Source: Nostoc sp. JL34
Lineage (GTDB): Bacteria; Cyanobacteriota; Cyanobacteriia; Cyanobacteriales; Nostocaceae
Direction: 5' to 3'
Assembly (NCBI RefSeq): GCF_017114945.1
Contig: NZ_JABXKQ010000014.1
Coordinates: 1-64,000, forward strand
Length of the DNA stretch: 64,000 nt
Position numbers and translations under genes: made by a program. The notes under the pieces are model-generated. The model saw only the letters and a list, made by a program, of their open reading frames with translations. It was not told where the DNA came from and did no database searches. Positions 44,575-53,115 of this stretch are shown one piece after another. The stretch's first letter is position 1. Every line of letters begins with the position of its first letter.

Positions 44575-46773
44575 GTGATTAGTGGACTATTAGAAAAACT
44601 CCGTGTCCCCTTTGTCAAAGTTCAGGATTCCCGTGAAACTTCCCAGAGCAAAAGCTGGCTGCAAATTATTTTTGTTACCAGTGTAGGAGTCACCGCCTTG
44701 ATCTGGGGGGTTCGTGAACTCAAATGGTTACAGCCTTGGGAGTTAAGAGTTTATGACCAGATGTTGCGATCGCGTCCCGCACAAGCACCCGATCGGCGAA
44801 TTTTGCTAGTAAAAATCACTGAGGAGGATCTTAAACGAGAGAAATGGACTCTATCAGATCGGACAATCAATCAACTGTTAAAGAAAATAGAGTCTTATCA
44901 ACCACGAATTGTTGGTTTATACCTTTTTCAACCAGAACACAACAATTTGGCGGCTAATGTTCAAAATCAAGATAATATTATCAACACCTGTTTGTTCAGC
45001 AGCTTGGGTAGAGATGAAATTCCACCGCCGCCTAATGTCCCTATAGATAATGTTGGGTTTAGCGATGTGGTTGCTGACAATGAAAACGACCAAATTGTCC
45101 GCCGCAGTTTGTTATTTGCTTACTCTACAGACAAGAAATGTACAACATCATTTGCATTTGGTGCATTAATTGCCATTAATTATCTAGAAAAACAAGGTAT
45201 TGAATACCAGTTTACTAATAAAGGAGATTTTCAGTTAGGGAAAACCCTGTTTGTACGTTTACGAGCTAATTCTGGTGGCTACCAACATCTGGATGCAGAT
45301 GGCTATCAAATATTATTAAATTATCGTCACCCTAACAGCCTTGCGGAGCAAGTAACCCTTACACAAGTTCTCAGTGGCCAAGTTAACTCTAGTTTATTTA
45401 AAGATCGTCTTGTAATCATCGGTACTACAGCAGCTAATCTTCCTCCAGGTGGCTTTTATACGCCCTACAGCGCTTTGCCAGATCAACCAGCCAGAATGCC
45501 TGCTCTGTTTATTCATGCACAGATAGCAAGTCAACTCATCAGTACAGTGTTGGATGGGCGATCGCTAATTTGGTACTGGCCCGATTGGGTGGAAGTTATT
45601 TGGATATGGGGCTGGTCGCTTTTAGGTAGTGTTTTAGCATGGCGATCGCAAAATCCGTTGCTTTTACTAGTGGTAGTAGGGATAACTCTACTTGGGTTAG
45701 TATTAATCTGCGTTGCTTTATTTTTGCAAGCCGGATGGATACCGTTAATCCCCTCTGCTCTTGCCTTCGTAATTAGTAGTATCTGTGTGATTGCTTATAC
45801 TAACTACCAAAATCAGCGACAAACTCAGGTAATTATTCTGCAAGTTGAAAAACAACAAGAAGCGATCGCCCAATTAAATGTCCTCTTAGAAGATAAAACA
45901 GCAATCCCCGACTCCTATCTTGACTTTCCTCCCCCAGTTGATTCACTAGAAATAAAATCAGGTGATTTGCTTTTAAGTGGACGCTACAAAATCTCTAAAA
46001 CTCTCGGTGCTGGGGGATTTGGTCGCACTTATTTAGCACAGGATACTCAACGACCGGGGAATCCTACTTGTGTAGTTAAAAAGTTAATGCCAGCCCGTCA
46101 AGATACAAGATTTTTGCAAGTTGCTCGCAGGTTGTTTAATAGTGAAGCTGAAATTTTAGAATCTTTGGGTAAACATCATCAGATTCCTGAACTACTTGCT
46201 TATTTTGAAGATGACCATGAATTTTATTTAATTCAACAATATATTGAGGGACATACCCTAAGTGAAGAATTACCACCTGTACAGAATGTGCAGAACGAAT
46301 CATTTGTGATTGATATGCTCAAACAAGTTTTAGAAGTTCTAGAATTTGTTCACCAGCATCGAGTGATTCATCGTGATATCAAACCGACTAATATTATTAG
46401 ATGCGCTGAAGATAATCGGCTGGTGTTGATTGACTTTGGTGCTGTGAAATTGATGCAACCGCCGAGTAGTGAGCAAACAGAATTAGCCACAGTAGCCATC
46501 GGAACGCGGGGTTATGCACCTCCAGAACAATTTGCTGGTCATCCCCGGTTGTGCAGTGACATTTATGCTTTAGGAATGATTGCTATTCAAGCCATAACTG
46601 GGATACCACCGCAAGAACTTCATCCAGATCCAGAAACGGGGAATGTGATGTGGCGACAAACCGTGCAAGTGAGCGAAGGATTAGCAGCAATTTTAGATAA
46701 GATGGTTTGTTATCATTTTAGCGATCGCTATCAATCAGCCGCCGAAGTTTTACAAGATTTGAAACGGGTGTAG
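44575..46773 (+). CDS. CHASE2-domain serine/threonine protein kinase
   Basis: Membrane protein of 732 aa, starting at GTG 44575. After an N-terminal membrane helix comes a periplasmic CHASE2 domain (about 50-335; motifs RPAQAPDRRILLVKITEEDL, DGYQILLNYR, FKDRLVIIGTTA). Three membrane helices follow (about 340-420), then a short coiled coil and a Hanks-type kinase domain. The glycine loop is LGAGGFGRTY, the catalytic loop is VIHRDIKPTNII and the metal-binding motif is LIDFGAVK, so all key residues are present. CHASE2 senses an extracytoplasmic signal of unknown nature. It lies 419 bp upstream of the TPR-CHAT gene and may act on that operon; this is inference from proximity. Confidence 0.91.
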   Translation: MISGLLEKLRVPFVKVQDSRETSQSKSWLQIIFVTSVGVTALIWGVRELKWLQPWELRVYDQMLRSRPAQAPDRRILLVKITEEDLKREKWTLSDRTINQLLKKIESYQPRIVGLYLFQPEHNNLAANVQNQDNIINTCLFSSLGRDEIPPPPNVPIDNVGFSDVVADNENDQIVRRSLLFAYSTDKKCTTSFAFGALIAINYLEKQGIEYQFTNKGDFQLGKTLFVRLRANSGGYQHLDADGYQILLNYRHPNSLAEQVTLTQVLSGQVNSSLFKDRLVIIGTTAANLPPGGFYTPYSALPDQPARMPALFIHAQIASQLISTVLDGRSLIWYWPDWVEVIWIWGWSLLGSVLAWRSQNPLLLLVVVGITLLGLVLICVALFLQAGWIPLIPSALAFVISSICVIAYTNYQNQRQTQVIILQVEKQQEAIAQLNVLLEDKTAIPDSYLDFPPPVDSLEIKSGDLLLSGRYKISKTLGAGGFGRTYLAQDTQRPGNPTCVVKKLMPARQDTRFLQVARRLFNSEAEILESLGKHHQIPELLAYFEDDHEFYLIQQYIEGHTLSEELPPVQNVQNESFVIDMLKQVLEVLEFVHQHRVIHRDIKPTNIIRCAEDNRLVLIDFGAVKLMQPPSSEQTELATVAIGTRGYAPPEQFAGHPRLCSDIYALGMIAIQAITGIPPQELHPDPETGNVMWRQTVQVSEGLAAILDKMVCYHFSDRYQSAAEVLQDLKRV

Positions 46774-46820
46774 CCTTAGCGATTAGAAATTACGGCTGAA
46801 CTATAATTAATTACACAATG

Positions 46821-46881
46821 TCATTGCGAGTGAAGCGAAGCAATCGCAAAGGCTGGGATTACTTCGCTCTGCTTGCAATCA
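46821..46881. repeat. Interspersed palindromic repeat (CATTGCGAGTGAAGCGAAG type)
   Basis: The left arm, CATTGCGAGTGAAGCGAAGC from 46822, pairs imperfectly with ATTACTTCGCTCTGCTTGCA, ending near 46879. This palindrome type is common in Nostoc spacers. It sits between the CHASE2 kinase gene and the 42-bp tandem array. Confidence 0.6.
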
Positions 46882-46922
46882 CTGTAAATATTTTTGTTTA
46901 TCTACACTATAGGCTGACAATA

Positions 46923-47112
46923 CGATTGTTTTGGGTTGCATTGCGATCGCATCGACTAACAATGCGATTGTTTTGGGTTGCATTGCGATCGCGTCGACTA
47001 ACAATGCGATTGTTTTGAGTTGCATTGCGATCGCGTCGACTAACAATGCGATTGTTTTAGGCTGCATTGCGATCGCATTGACTAACAATGCCATTGTTTT
47101 GGGTTGCATTGT
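46923..47112. repeat. 42-bp tandem array, 4 units plus a partial
   Basis: Four contiguous 42-bp units and a 22-bp partial. Each unit contains CGATTGTTTTGGGTTGCATT, the HIP1 octamer GCGATCGC, and CGACTAACAATG. The period is twice the 21 bp of the other two arrays. The array ends about 80 bp before the TPR-CHAT gene. It keeps frames open in both strands, but these are not accepted as genes. Confidence 0.9.
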
Positions 47113-47192
47113 GAAATTATACTTTCGCACCCCACTTTGCTTTCGGTAAAATTGCTAAAATACACTACAAAAGCAATACATGGTTGCGGCAA

Positions 47193-50100
47193 ATGCTCAA
47201 GCGGCTTTGGCGGTGGCTCAATAAGTTTTTTCAGCGCTTATTTGGCAACAAGCAGACTCCTCCCTTGAGGGAACATAGGAAAGTAGAACCACCGAAACAG
47301 CTAACAGATGCAGAGTATGAATCGTTGTTTCTCCAGTTGTTGGCAGAAGTCAATGACGGCTTGAGTAGAGGAGGGGCAAAAGATTTCTTGGCTGCAAACC
47401 GCATCAATGAAGCTAAGTTGGTGGAGTGGTTGGGGGGTTTTGGCGAAAGATTGTTAGCTTCAGCTACACCGAATGATGAGTTAGCAAGGCGGATGGTGCG
47501 GCTGGGTGAGTTGAATATTGGGGAAGTTAGTGTTGTTGCTTATAATATTGGGCGGCGGTTGGGGGGAGGAGAAACGAACCGCAGAGGCGCAGACGACGCG
47601 GAGGACACAAAGGGAAGAGAAAAAAAAGGGATTAAGCAAGTTGATGTTGTTAGTGAATCTACTACAGATAAAGCAGAAGCTTGGTTTAATCAAGGGGACG
47701 TGCTGTATAGTTTAGGGCTATATGAACAAGCGATCGCACTCTTTGACAAAGCTATTGAAATTAAACACGACTACCACGAAGCTTGGCATAACAGGGGTGT
47801 GGCGTTACGTCAATTAGGGCAATACGAAGAAGCAAACGCATCTTTTAAAACAGCCTTCAATCAACAAGCCTCAAAATTTCAACCCCAAAATCACGTATCT
47901 TGGTGTAGCCGTGGAGATATGTTACTTAGTTTGAGGCAATATGAAGAAGCGATCGCATCTTACGACAATGCTATCGAATTCAAACCCGAAGACCACAACG
48001 CTTGGTATCAAAGGGGTATGGCGCTGTATAATTTAGGGCGATTTGAAGAAGTGATCGCATCTTGTGACAATGCCCTTAAATTCAAACCTGACGACCACGA
48101 TGCTTGGTACAAACGGGGTAATGCCCTGGCTAATTTAGAGCAATATGAAAAAGCGATCGCATGTTGGGACAACGCACTCAAAATTAAACCCGACTACCAC
48201 GAAGCTTGGAACGCCCGGGGTTATGCGCTGGCTAATTTAGAGCAATATGAAGAAGCGATCGCATCTTATGATAGTGCCCTCAAAATCAAACCCGACGACC
48301 ACGAACTTTGGCACAACCGGGGTTATGCACTGGATAATTTAGGGCGATTTGAAGAAGCGATCGCATCTTATGATAGTGCCATCAAAATTAAACCCGACAA
48401 AGACAAAGCTTGGTACAACCGGGGAGTTGCGGCGGGAAACGCAACTGGAAAGAGGATAGATTTATTTTTCACATTCACTTTATCTAATGCAGCAGCACCA
48501 AACCTAGCTTTAAAATTTAACAATCCTGATTTAAACCAGCGTGGCTATGAGGGGAAATTGGCAAGCTACGAGGAAGGGTTGAAGCATTGTCAGCAAGACA
48601 TGCATCCAGAAGGTTGGGGAAAATTGCATCAGGCGAGAGGTAATGCTCATTACTTCCAAGGGCGAGAAAATTCTCAAACCCGCTATTGGCACAAAGCTGT
48701 TAACAGTTACAAAACGGCACTGCAAAGTCTTACAGCAATAGATTTTCCTGAGTTGCATCTGGAAGTTTTGCAAGACTTAATTCGCGTTCAGTTGGATTTG
48801 AGGGAAACAGCCGAAGCCACAGAACTCCAGCGACAGGGTACTGATTTATTGCGGCGCTTATTAAATGAACCAAATCGCTCTGATCAAAGTAAAAAACAAC
48901 TAGCTCTAAAATTTGCCTGGATTCAACAGTTAACTGTTGATTTAGCAGTGCAATCTGGAGATTTGCTGCAAGCGATTGAATTAGCAGAAGAGGGCAAAAA
49001 CACCTGTTTGCGTTGGCTTTTGGATGGATGGAGTGATGAGAGTTCATCTCTGAGTTATTCAGAAATGCAATCACTGCTGAATCCTTCAACTGCTATTGTT
49101 TATTGGCATCTCAGTTCTTACGCCTTACACACCTTCACCCTAAAACACAACGCGCCATCACCAATTGTCCCAAGAGAAACCGAGTTTATAACTCAGGCGC
49201 GACGCTTACAAGATTTTGAAGGCTGGGTGAAAAATTGGAATGAACAATATTCTGATTATCGCAAAGGTAAAGATCAGCAAGGTGACAAAGCAATCACTTG
49301 GCGCGACAACTTACCCGAAATGCTTCGCCACTTGAGTAATATCCTTGATATCAACGCTGTTATCTCAGAAATACCAGAAATTACTCACCTAATCCTCATT
49401 CCCCACCGCGACTTACACCGCTTCCCTCTCCATGCACTCTTTCCACCTGAATTCACCATCACCTATCTACCCAGCGCAAAAATTGGCTTGATTCCTCGAA
49501 CTCCCCTGAAAAAGCAGGACTATCATTTGCAACAGCTACTCAGCATCGAACATCCCAACAGCAAAGATTATCCCTTACTGGAGTTTGCCCAAATTGAATC
49601 GGAAGCGATAAGCCAACTGTTTCCTAACGCCACTCGCAAGCGTTCTGAAAAAGCGACAAAAGCAGAACTAATAAACGCTTTATCCCAAAACTATAATATT
49701 TTTCACTTTACAGGGCATGGCGAATACAATTTTCAAAATCCGGCATTATCTCACTTAGCCTTAGCAGGTGAAGATAAGCTAACTCTCGCGGATATTCGCA
49801 ATTTAAATTTGCAAAGCTACCAACTCGTCACTCTAGCAGCTTGCGAAACCGCGATTACAGGTAATCACACCATCGCTACAGAATATGTCGGGCTTGTCAG
49901 TGGCTTTCTGGGTTGCGGTGTGGCTCATGTTGTTAGTACGCTATGGACTGTAGAATCAGCCGCTAGTGCTTTGGTGATGATGCAGTTTTACCAATTTCTG
50001 CAACAAGGTAAATCAGAAGTGGTGGCTTTGGCTAAGGCTACTCAATGGCTGCGAAATGTCACAAATGCAGAACTTGCAGAATGGTATGCAGCGCAAATTG

Positions 50101-50240
50101 CTAAATTGCCCCAAAATGAAGGTATTATTCGTCCTTTTTTACAAGATCAGTTAAATGATATTAGTATCAGACAAACAACCGATCAACCTTATAGTCATCA
50201 TTACCACTGGGCAGCTTTTACAATTATTGGAGCTTTTTGA
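47193..50240 (+). CDS. TPR-CHAT domain protease-like protein
   Basis: Protein of 1015 aa from ATG 47193 (MLKRLWRWLNKFFQ); an in-frame TTG 9 bp upstream is possible. No signal peptide, so cytoplasmic. Residues about 30-125 form a unique helical region. A low-complexity insert (NRRGADDAEDTKGREKKG) follows, encoded by a spacer-type repeat. Then come eight or more canonical TPR units (AWYNRG/EEAIASYDSALKIKPDD type) and a second helical array. The C-terminal CHAT domain has the catalytic pair intact, H842 in HFTGHGEYNF and C884 in LAACETAITG. TPR-CHAT proteins include caspase-like proteases cutting partner proteins, as in type III-E CRISPR systems. Two genes overlap downstream; they are candidate partners or substrates. 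Confidence 0.9.
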   Translation: MLKRLWRWLNKFFQRLFGNKQTPPLREHRKVEPPKQLTDAEYESLFLQLLAEVNDGLSRGGAKDFLAANRINEAKLVEWLGGFGERLLASATPNDELARRMVRLGELNIGEVSVVAYNIGRRLGGGETNRRGADDAEDTKGREKKGIKQVDVVSESTTDKAEAWFNQGDVLYSLGLYEQAIALFDKAIEIKHDYHEAWHNRGVALRQLGQYEEANASFKTAFNQQASKFQPQNHVSWCSRGDMLLSLRQYEEAIASYDNAIEFKPEDHNAWYQRGMALYNLGRFEEVIASCDNALKFKPDDHDAWYKRGNALANLEQYEKAIACWDNALKIKPDYHEAWNARGYALANLEQYEEAIASYDSALKIKPDDHELWHNRGYALDNLGRFEEAIASYDSAIKIKPDKDKAWYNRGVAAGNATGKRIDLFFTFTLSNAAAPNLALKFNNPDLNQRGYEGKLASYEEGLKHCQQDMHPEGWGKLHQARGNAHYFQGRENSQTRYWHKAVNSYKTALQSLTAIDFPELHLEVLQDLIRVQLDLRETAEATELQRQGTDLLRRLLNEPNRSDQSKKQLALKFAWIQQLTVDLAVQSGDLLQAIELAEEGKNTCLRWLLDGWSDESSSLSYSEMQSLLNPSTAIVYWHLSSYALHTFTLKHNAPSPIVPRETEFITQARRLQDFEGWVKNWNEQYSDYRKGKDQQGDKAITWRDNLPEMLRHLSNILDINAVISEIPEITHLILIPHRDLHRFPLHALFPPEFTITYLPSAKIGLIPRTPLKKQDYHLQQLLSIEHPNSKDYPLLEFAQIESEAISQLFPNATRKRSEKATKAELINALSQNYNIFHFTGHGEYNFQNPALSHLALAGEDKLTLADIRNLNLQSYQLVTLAACETAITGNHTIATEYVGLVSGFLGCGVAHVVSTLWTVESAASALVMMQFYQFLQQGKSEVVALAKATQWLRNVTNAELAEWYAAQIAKLPQNEGIIRPFLQDQLNDISIRQTTDQPYSHHYHWAAFTIIGAF
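47577..47630. repeat. Spacer-type repeat inserted in frame in the TPR-CHAT gene
   Basis: Purine-rich sequence with AACCGCAGAGGCGCAGACGA and GAGGACACAAAGGG. It resembles a repeat (GCAGAGGCGCAGAG) usually seen between Nostoc genes, for example CCAGAGGCGCAGAG near 17762. It is translated as a charged linker and leaves the frame intact. Confidence 0.55.
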
Positions 50241-50653
50241 TCGTGCAACCTTTAGAAGCCTATAATCTCAAAGCTTTTGTCTTTGCATTGTCTTACCTTG
50301 ATGCACCATTAGCAGATGATGTGCAAACCCAGGTTAATCAAGTAAAAATTCCCGATGACATTGGTAAATTGGATGCGATCGCCCGCAATTACCCGCCCTT
50401 AGCTCAACATTATCAAGCTGTTCGTCAAAATTTAGCACAGAAAACTCAAATCCGCAGCAAAGGGCCTTTACCTGCTGAAATTAATCAGGCTGCTGAACAG
50501 CAAAGCACAGAAATCAATAATATTCTTGTTGCCATTGATGAACAGATGGATGAGGAAGAACTCACTAAAATCGCTACACAAACTCTGCAATCTCCTGATT
50601 CTGTCAGTACATTAAAAATATTGATTCGTTCCTTAAAAAAGTTTATATCATGA
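50237..50653 (+). CDS. Small helical protein encoded in the CHAT operon, unknown function
   Basis: Protein of 138 aa (TTG 50237, overlapping the CHAT stop as TTGA) or 136 aa from GTG 50243. Predicted mainly alpha-helical: LEAYNLKAFVFALSYLDAPL, then DIGKLDAIARNYPPLAQHYQ and a C-terminal LTKIATQTLQSPDSVSTLKI region. No signal peptide or membrane segment. I do not recognise the family. The overlaps with genes on both sides imply tight co-translation with the CHAT protein and the membrane protein, so it may be an adaptor, inhibitor or cleavage target. Confidence 0.65.
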   Translation: MIVQPLEAYNLKAFVFALSYLDAPLADDVQTQVNQVKIPDDIGKLDAIARNYPPLAQHYQAVRQNLAQKTQIRSKGPLPAEINQAAEQQSTEINNILVAIDEQMDEEELTKIATQTLQSPDSVSTLKILIRSLKKFIS

Positions 50654-52023
50654 ATCAACAGGATCATCTCATTTACCCCACTGTTGATTTATTTATCTAT
50701 GACCTACAACAAGGTTTAGGACAAACAGATGACCAAATCAACCAAAATCGTCATTATTTTTGGCGTAAAATTAAACCAGATTTAAATCAAGATTACGATA
50801 AAGTTAAAGATGATGATTTGCTTAAACAACTCGCTACTTTAGAAAAAACAGAAGCAGATTACGTCGAGTTACTAAGACCACAAAAACATAAAAAATTCCA
50901 ACCAGATATAGCAGGTTATGATTACGCACTGCAACTAGGTGATACCTATGCTCTGCAAGTAGATGGCGGTGTTAGCGATGAACTCAGCAAACCTATCAGC
51001 CAATTTCAAGATATTAAAAAAAATATAGAATCTCGTATCGATCACCAACAAGGGAAAATTGGTCAAACTTGGTATGTTTGGGGACAGTTGGAAAAGATTT
51101 ATAATGATGAAGAAATTAAAGCGATCGCTAAACAATGCTATCTGCAAATAAATCCTGATTATCAAGGCGAAATCAATTTAAAAAGCCAAGGGACTTTTTT
51201 AGGTGCGACTGCATTTGACATCTGGGAACAACCTAGTGATTGGACAGATGAACAAAGTTTTAGAAATAGTTTTCATTTGTTAATATGCTTGTTTCCACCA
51301 CAGCGATCGCAGAAGGAGATTACAGAAACTATTGCTAAAGTATATTTTGATTTAATTCGTTTATTTTGCTATCGCCATAAAATTCTTTGGGCTTACTACC
51401 AAAGCCGCAAATTAAAAAATAAACTCAAGACAGATTTTCACCAAGTACAAAAGACAGTTAAAAAAATCAGCGTTTTAGGGCAAGAAATAAATCAAGGAAA
51501 ACCTAATCTTGAGGAATTACAAAAAACCTTAACTGATACGCTGACAATCCTATCGCAATACGCGATTAATTTAAGCTATCTGGATGACCAAGGACGCACA
51601 ATTAAAGTTAATCTGAATAATTACGACAAACGGCTAGAGAAGATTTCACGAGAAAACAGCAACAGCCAGCTTCAATTTATGCAACAATTCAGCGAATTTA
51701 GTACTGAAAAATATCTCCAGCAAATCGAGACAGATTATATTAACCTCAGTCCAGGCTTAACCCTGCTACAAAATTTAATTAATACAATTCAAGGTACTAT
51801 TGACATTTACCAAGCAAAAAGCGATCGCAACTTAGAAAACTTCATCGGTAGTGCAGGGATCGGATTAGCAACCAGCCAAATTGCATCTTCAGTATTGGTT
51901 GCTCAATATCCACCGAGTAGCAAAATTCCATTTTTCCTCACAACAGCTTTCGGTTGGAGCGTTTTTGCTGGAGTGCTTACCAGTATAATAGCCTGGATAT
52001 TCTTTAAAAAAATTCGCCGCTAA
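50650..52023 (+). CDS. Coiled-coil protein with C-terminal membrane hairpin, CHAT-operon partner
   Basis: Protein of 457 aa whose ATG overlaps the preceding stop (ATGA at 50650). The first 250 residues are charged and mixed alpha/beta, with no family I recognise. Residues about 255-390 are long amphipathic helices (coiled coil: KLKTDFHQVQKTVKKISVLG and onward). The last 60 residues contain two hydrophobic segments (FIGSAGIGLATSQIASSVLV and FGWSVFAGVLTSIIAWIFF) and end in basic KKIRR, so the protein is probably tail-anchored in the inner membrane. Coupled to a caspase-like CHAT protein, it is a reasonable candidate for a protease-activated membrane effector. That is inference only. Confidence 0.75.
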   Translation: MNQQDHLIYPTVDLFIYDLQQGLGQTDDQINQNRHYFWRKIKPDLNQDYDKVKDDDLLKQLATLEKTEADYVELLRPQKHKKFQPDIAGYDYALQLGDTYALQVDGGVSDELSKPISQFQDIKKNIESRIDHQQGKIGQTWYVWGQLEKIYNDEEIKAIAKQCYLQINPDYQGEINLKSQGTFLGATAFDIWEQPSDWTDEQSFRNSFHLLICLFPPQRSQKEITETIAKVYFDLIRLFCYRHKILWAYYQSRKLKNKLKTDFHQVQKTVKKISVLGQEINQGKPNLEELQKTLTDTLTILSQYAINLSYLDDQGRTIKVNLNNYDKRLEKISRENSNSQLQFMQQFSEFSTEKYLQQIETDYINLSPGLTLLQNLINTIQGTIDIYQAKSDRNLENFIGSAGIGLATSQIASSVLVAQYPPSSKIPFFLTTAFGWSVFAGVLTSIIAWIFFKKIRR

Positions 52024-52103
52024 TCACTCTTGGCTTTGCGTCCTTAGCCAGCAAAAAAAATCGCCCCCTGAATTATTCAGGAGGCGCATCACCAAGGTGG
52101 TGT

Positions 52104-52127
52104 AGAGACGCAAGATTTTGCGTCTCT
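52104..52127. terminator. Bidirectional hairpin between convergent genes
   Basis: AGAGACGCAA (52104-52113), loop GATT, TTGCGTCTCT (52118-52127): a perfect 10-bp stem midway between the stops of the CHAT-operon membrane protein and the sigma factor. It belongs to the interspersed AGACGC palindrome family. A second potential hairpin (CCCCCTGAATTATTCAGG) precedes it at about 52066. Confidence 0.7.
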
Positions 52128-52131
52128 AGTT

Positions 52132-53115
52132 TTAACTAGCAACGTATTCTTTGACATTGGCACGACGGCGACGCAGATGAGCCAAAGCTTGATGCTCTAA
52201 CTGACGAACCCGTTCGCGGCTGAGATTCAATCTCTCACCCACTTTCGCCAATGACATTTCATTACCATCTTCTAAACCAAAGCGTAAAGCTACAACTTCT
52301 CGCTGTTGCGGGGTTAGTTCCGCTAGCAGGTTGTTCAAGTCTTGGCGTAAGAATTCCTGGTTGGTGTAATACTCTGGTGATGGGCCATCATCTTCGAGCA
52401 TTTCTTGCAACTCAGTATCCTGGTTCTCACCAACTCGCACATCCAAAGATACTGGTTGACGAGCCATATTCAGGTACTCGCGAATCTGAGCAGGTTCTAG
52501 TTCCAGTTCTTTAGCAATTTCGGCTGGAGTGGGCGATCGCCCCAAGGTTTGAGCCAACTCGCGCTGCACTTTTTTGATTTTGTTCAGTTTTTCGGTAATA
52601 TGGATTGGTAAGCGGATAGTCCGTCCTTGTTGAGCGATCGCACGAGTAATTGCTTGGCGAATCCACCAGTAAGCGTAAGTTGAGAACTTATAACCCCTCA
52701 TTGGGTCAAATTTCTCCACACCTCGCTCTAATCCTAGTGTTCCTTCCTGGATTAAATCCAGAAACTCCATATTTCGCTTTTGGTATTTTTTGGCAATAGC
52801 AACGACCAAGCGCAAATTCGCTTCGATCATTTTTTGCTTTGCCCGCTTACCTTGTGCTACCGTTTGTTGTACTTCAGTTTCCGATTGTTGAACGTGGTCA
52901 GCCCACTCTGACATATTCGGTTCGCGTTGCAGTTTCTTCGCCAAAGCTTCCTTGGCGTCGATAAGCGTCATCATTTGTTGCACCTGCTTCCCAAAGACAA
53001 TTTCTTGTTCACGGGTTAGCAGTGGTACACGACCAATTTCTCGCAGATAGGTTCGCACCATATCAGCCGTGAATTTGGTGTTGAGATTTTCCGTTTGGGT
53101 ATTGACAGTAGGCAT
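52132..53115 (-). CDS. Group 2 RNA polymerase sigma factor (RpoD/SigA family)
   Basis: Protein of 327 aa. Region 1.2 begins DMVRTYLREIGRVPLLTREQ; region 2 includes RLVVAIAKKYQKRNMEFLDL, FDPMRGYKFSTYAYWWIRQA and TRAIAQQGRTIRLP; region 3 starts HITEKLNKIKKVQREL; region 4.2 is SLAKVGERLNLSRERVRQLE. It lacks the long N-terminal extension of the primary sigma factor SigA, so it is one of the non-essential group 2 factors (SigB to SigE type) that respond to nutrient or stress conditions in cyanobacteria. I do not assign a letter. Its conserved helix-turn-helix predicts -35 elements like those of SigA. Confidence 0.93.
   Translation of the reverse strand: MPTVNTQTENLNTKFTADMVRTYLREIGRVPLLTREQEIVFGKQVQQMMTLIDAKEALAKKLQREPNMSEWADHVQQSETEVQQTVAQGKRAKQKMIEANLRLVVAIAKKYQKRNMEFLDLIQEGTLGLERGVEKFDPMRGYKFSTYAYWWIRQAITRAIAQQGRTIRLPIHITEKLNKIKKVQRELAQTLGRSPTPAEIAKELELEPAQIREYLNMARQPVSLDVRVGENQDTELQEMLEDDGPSPEYYTNQEFLRQDLNNLLAELTPQQREVVALRFGLEDGNEMSLAKVGERLNLSRERVRQLEHQALAHLRRRRANVKEYVAS

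Noticed and set aside
46879..47149. Open frames through the 42-bp tandem array on both strands
   Set aside because: The period is a multiple of three; no start signals and no unique sequence.
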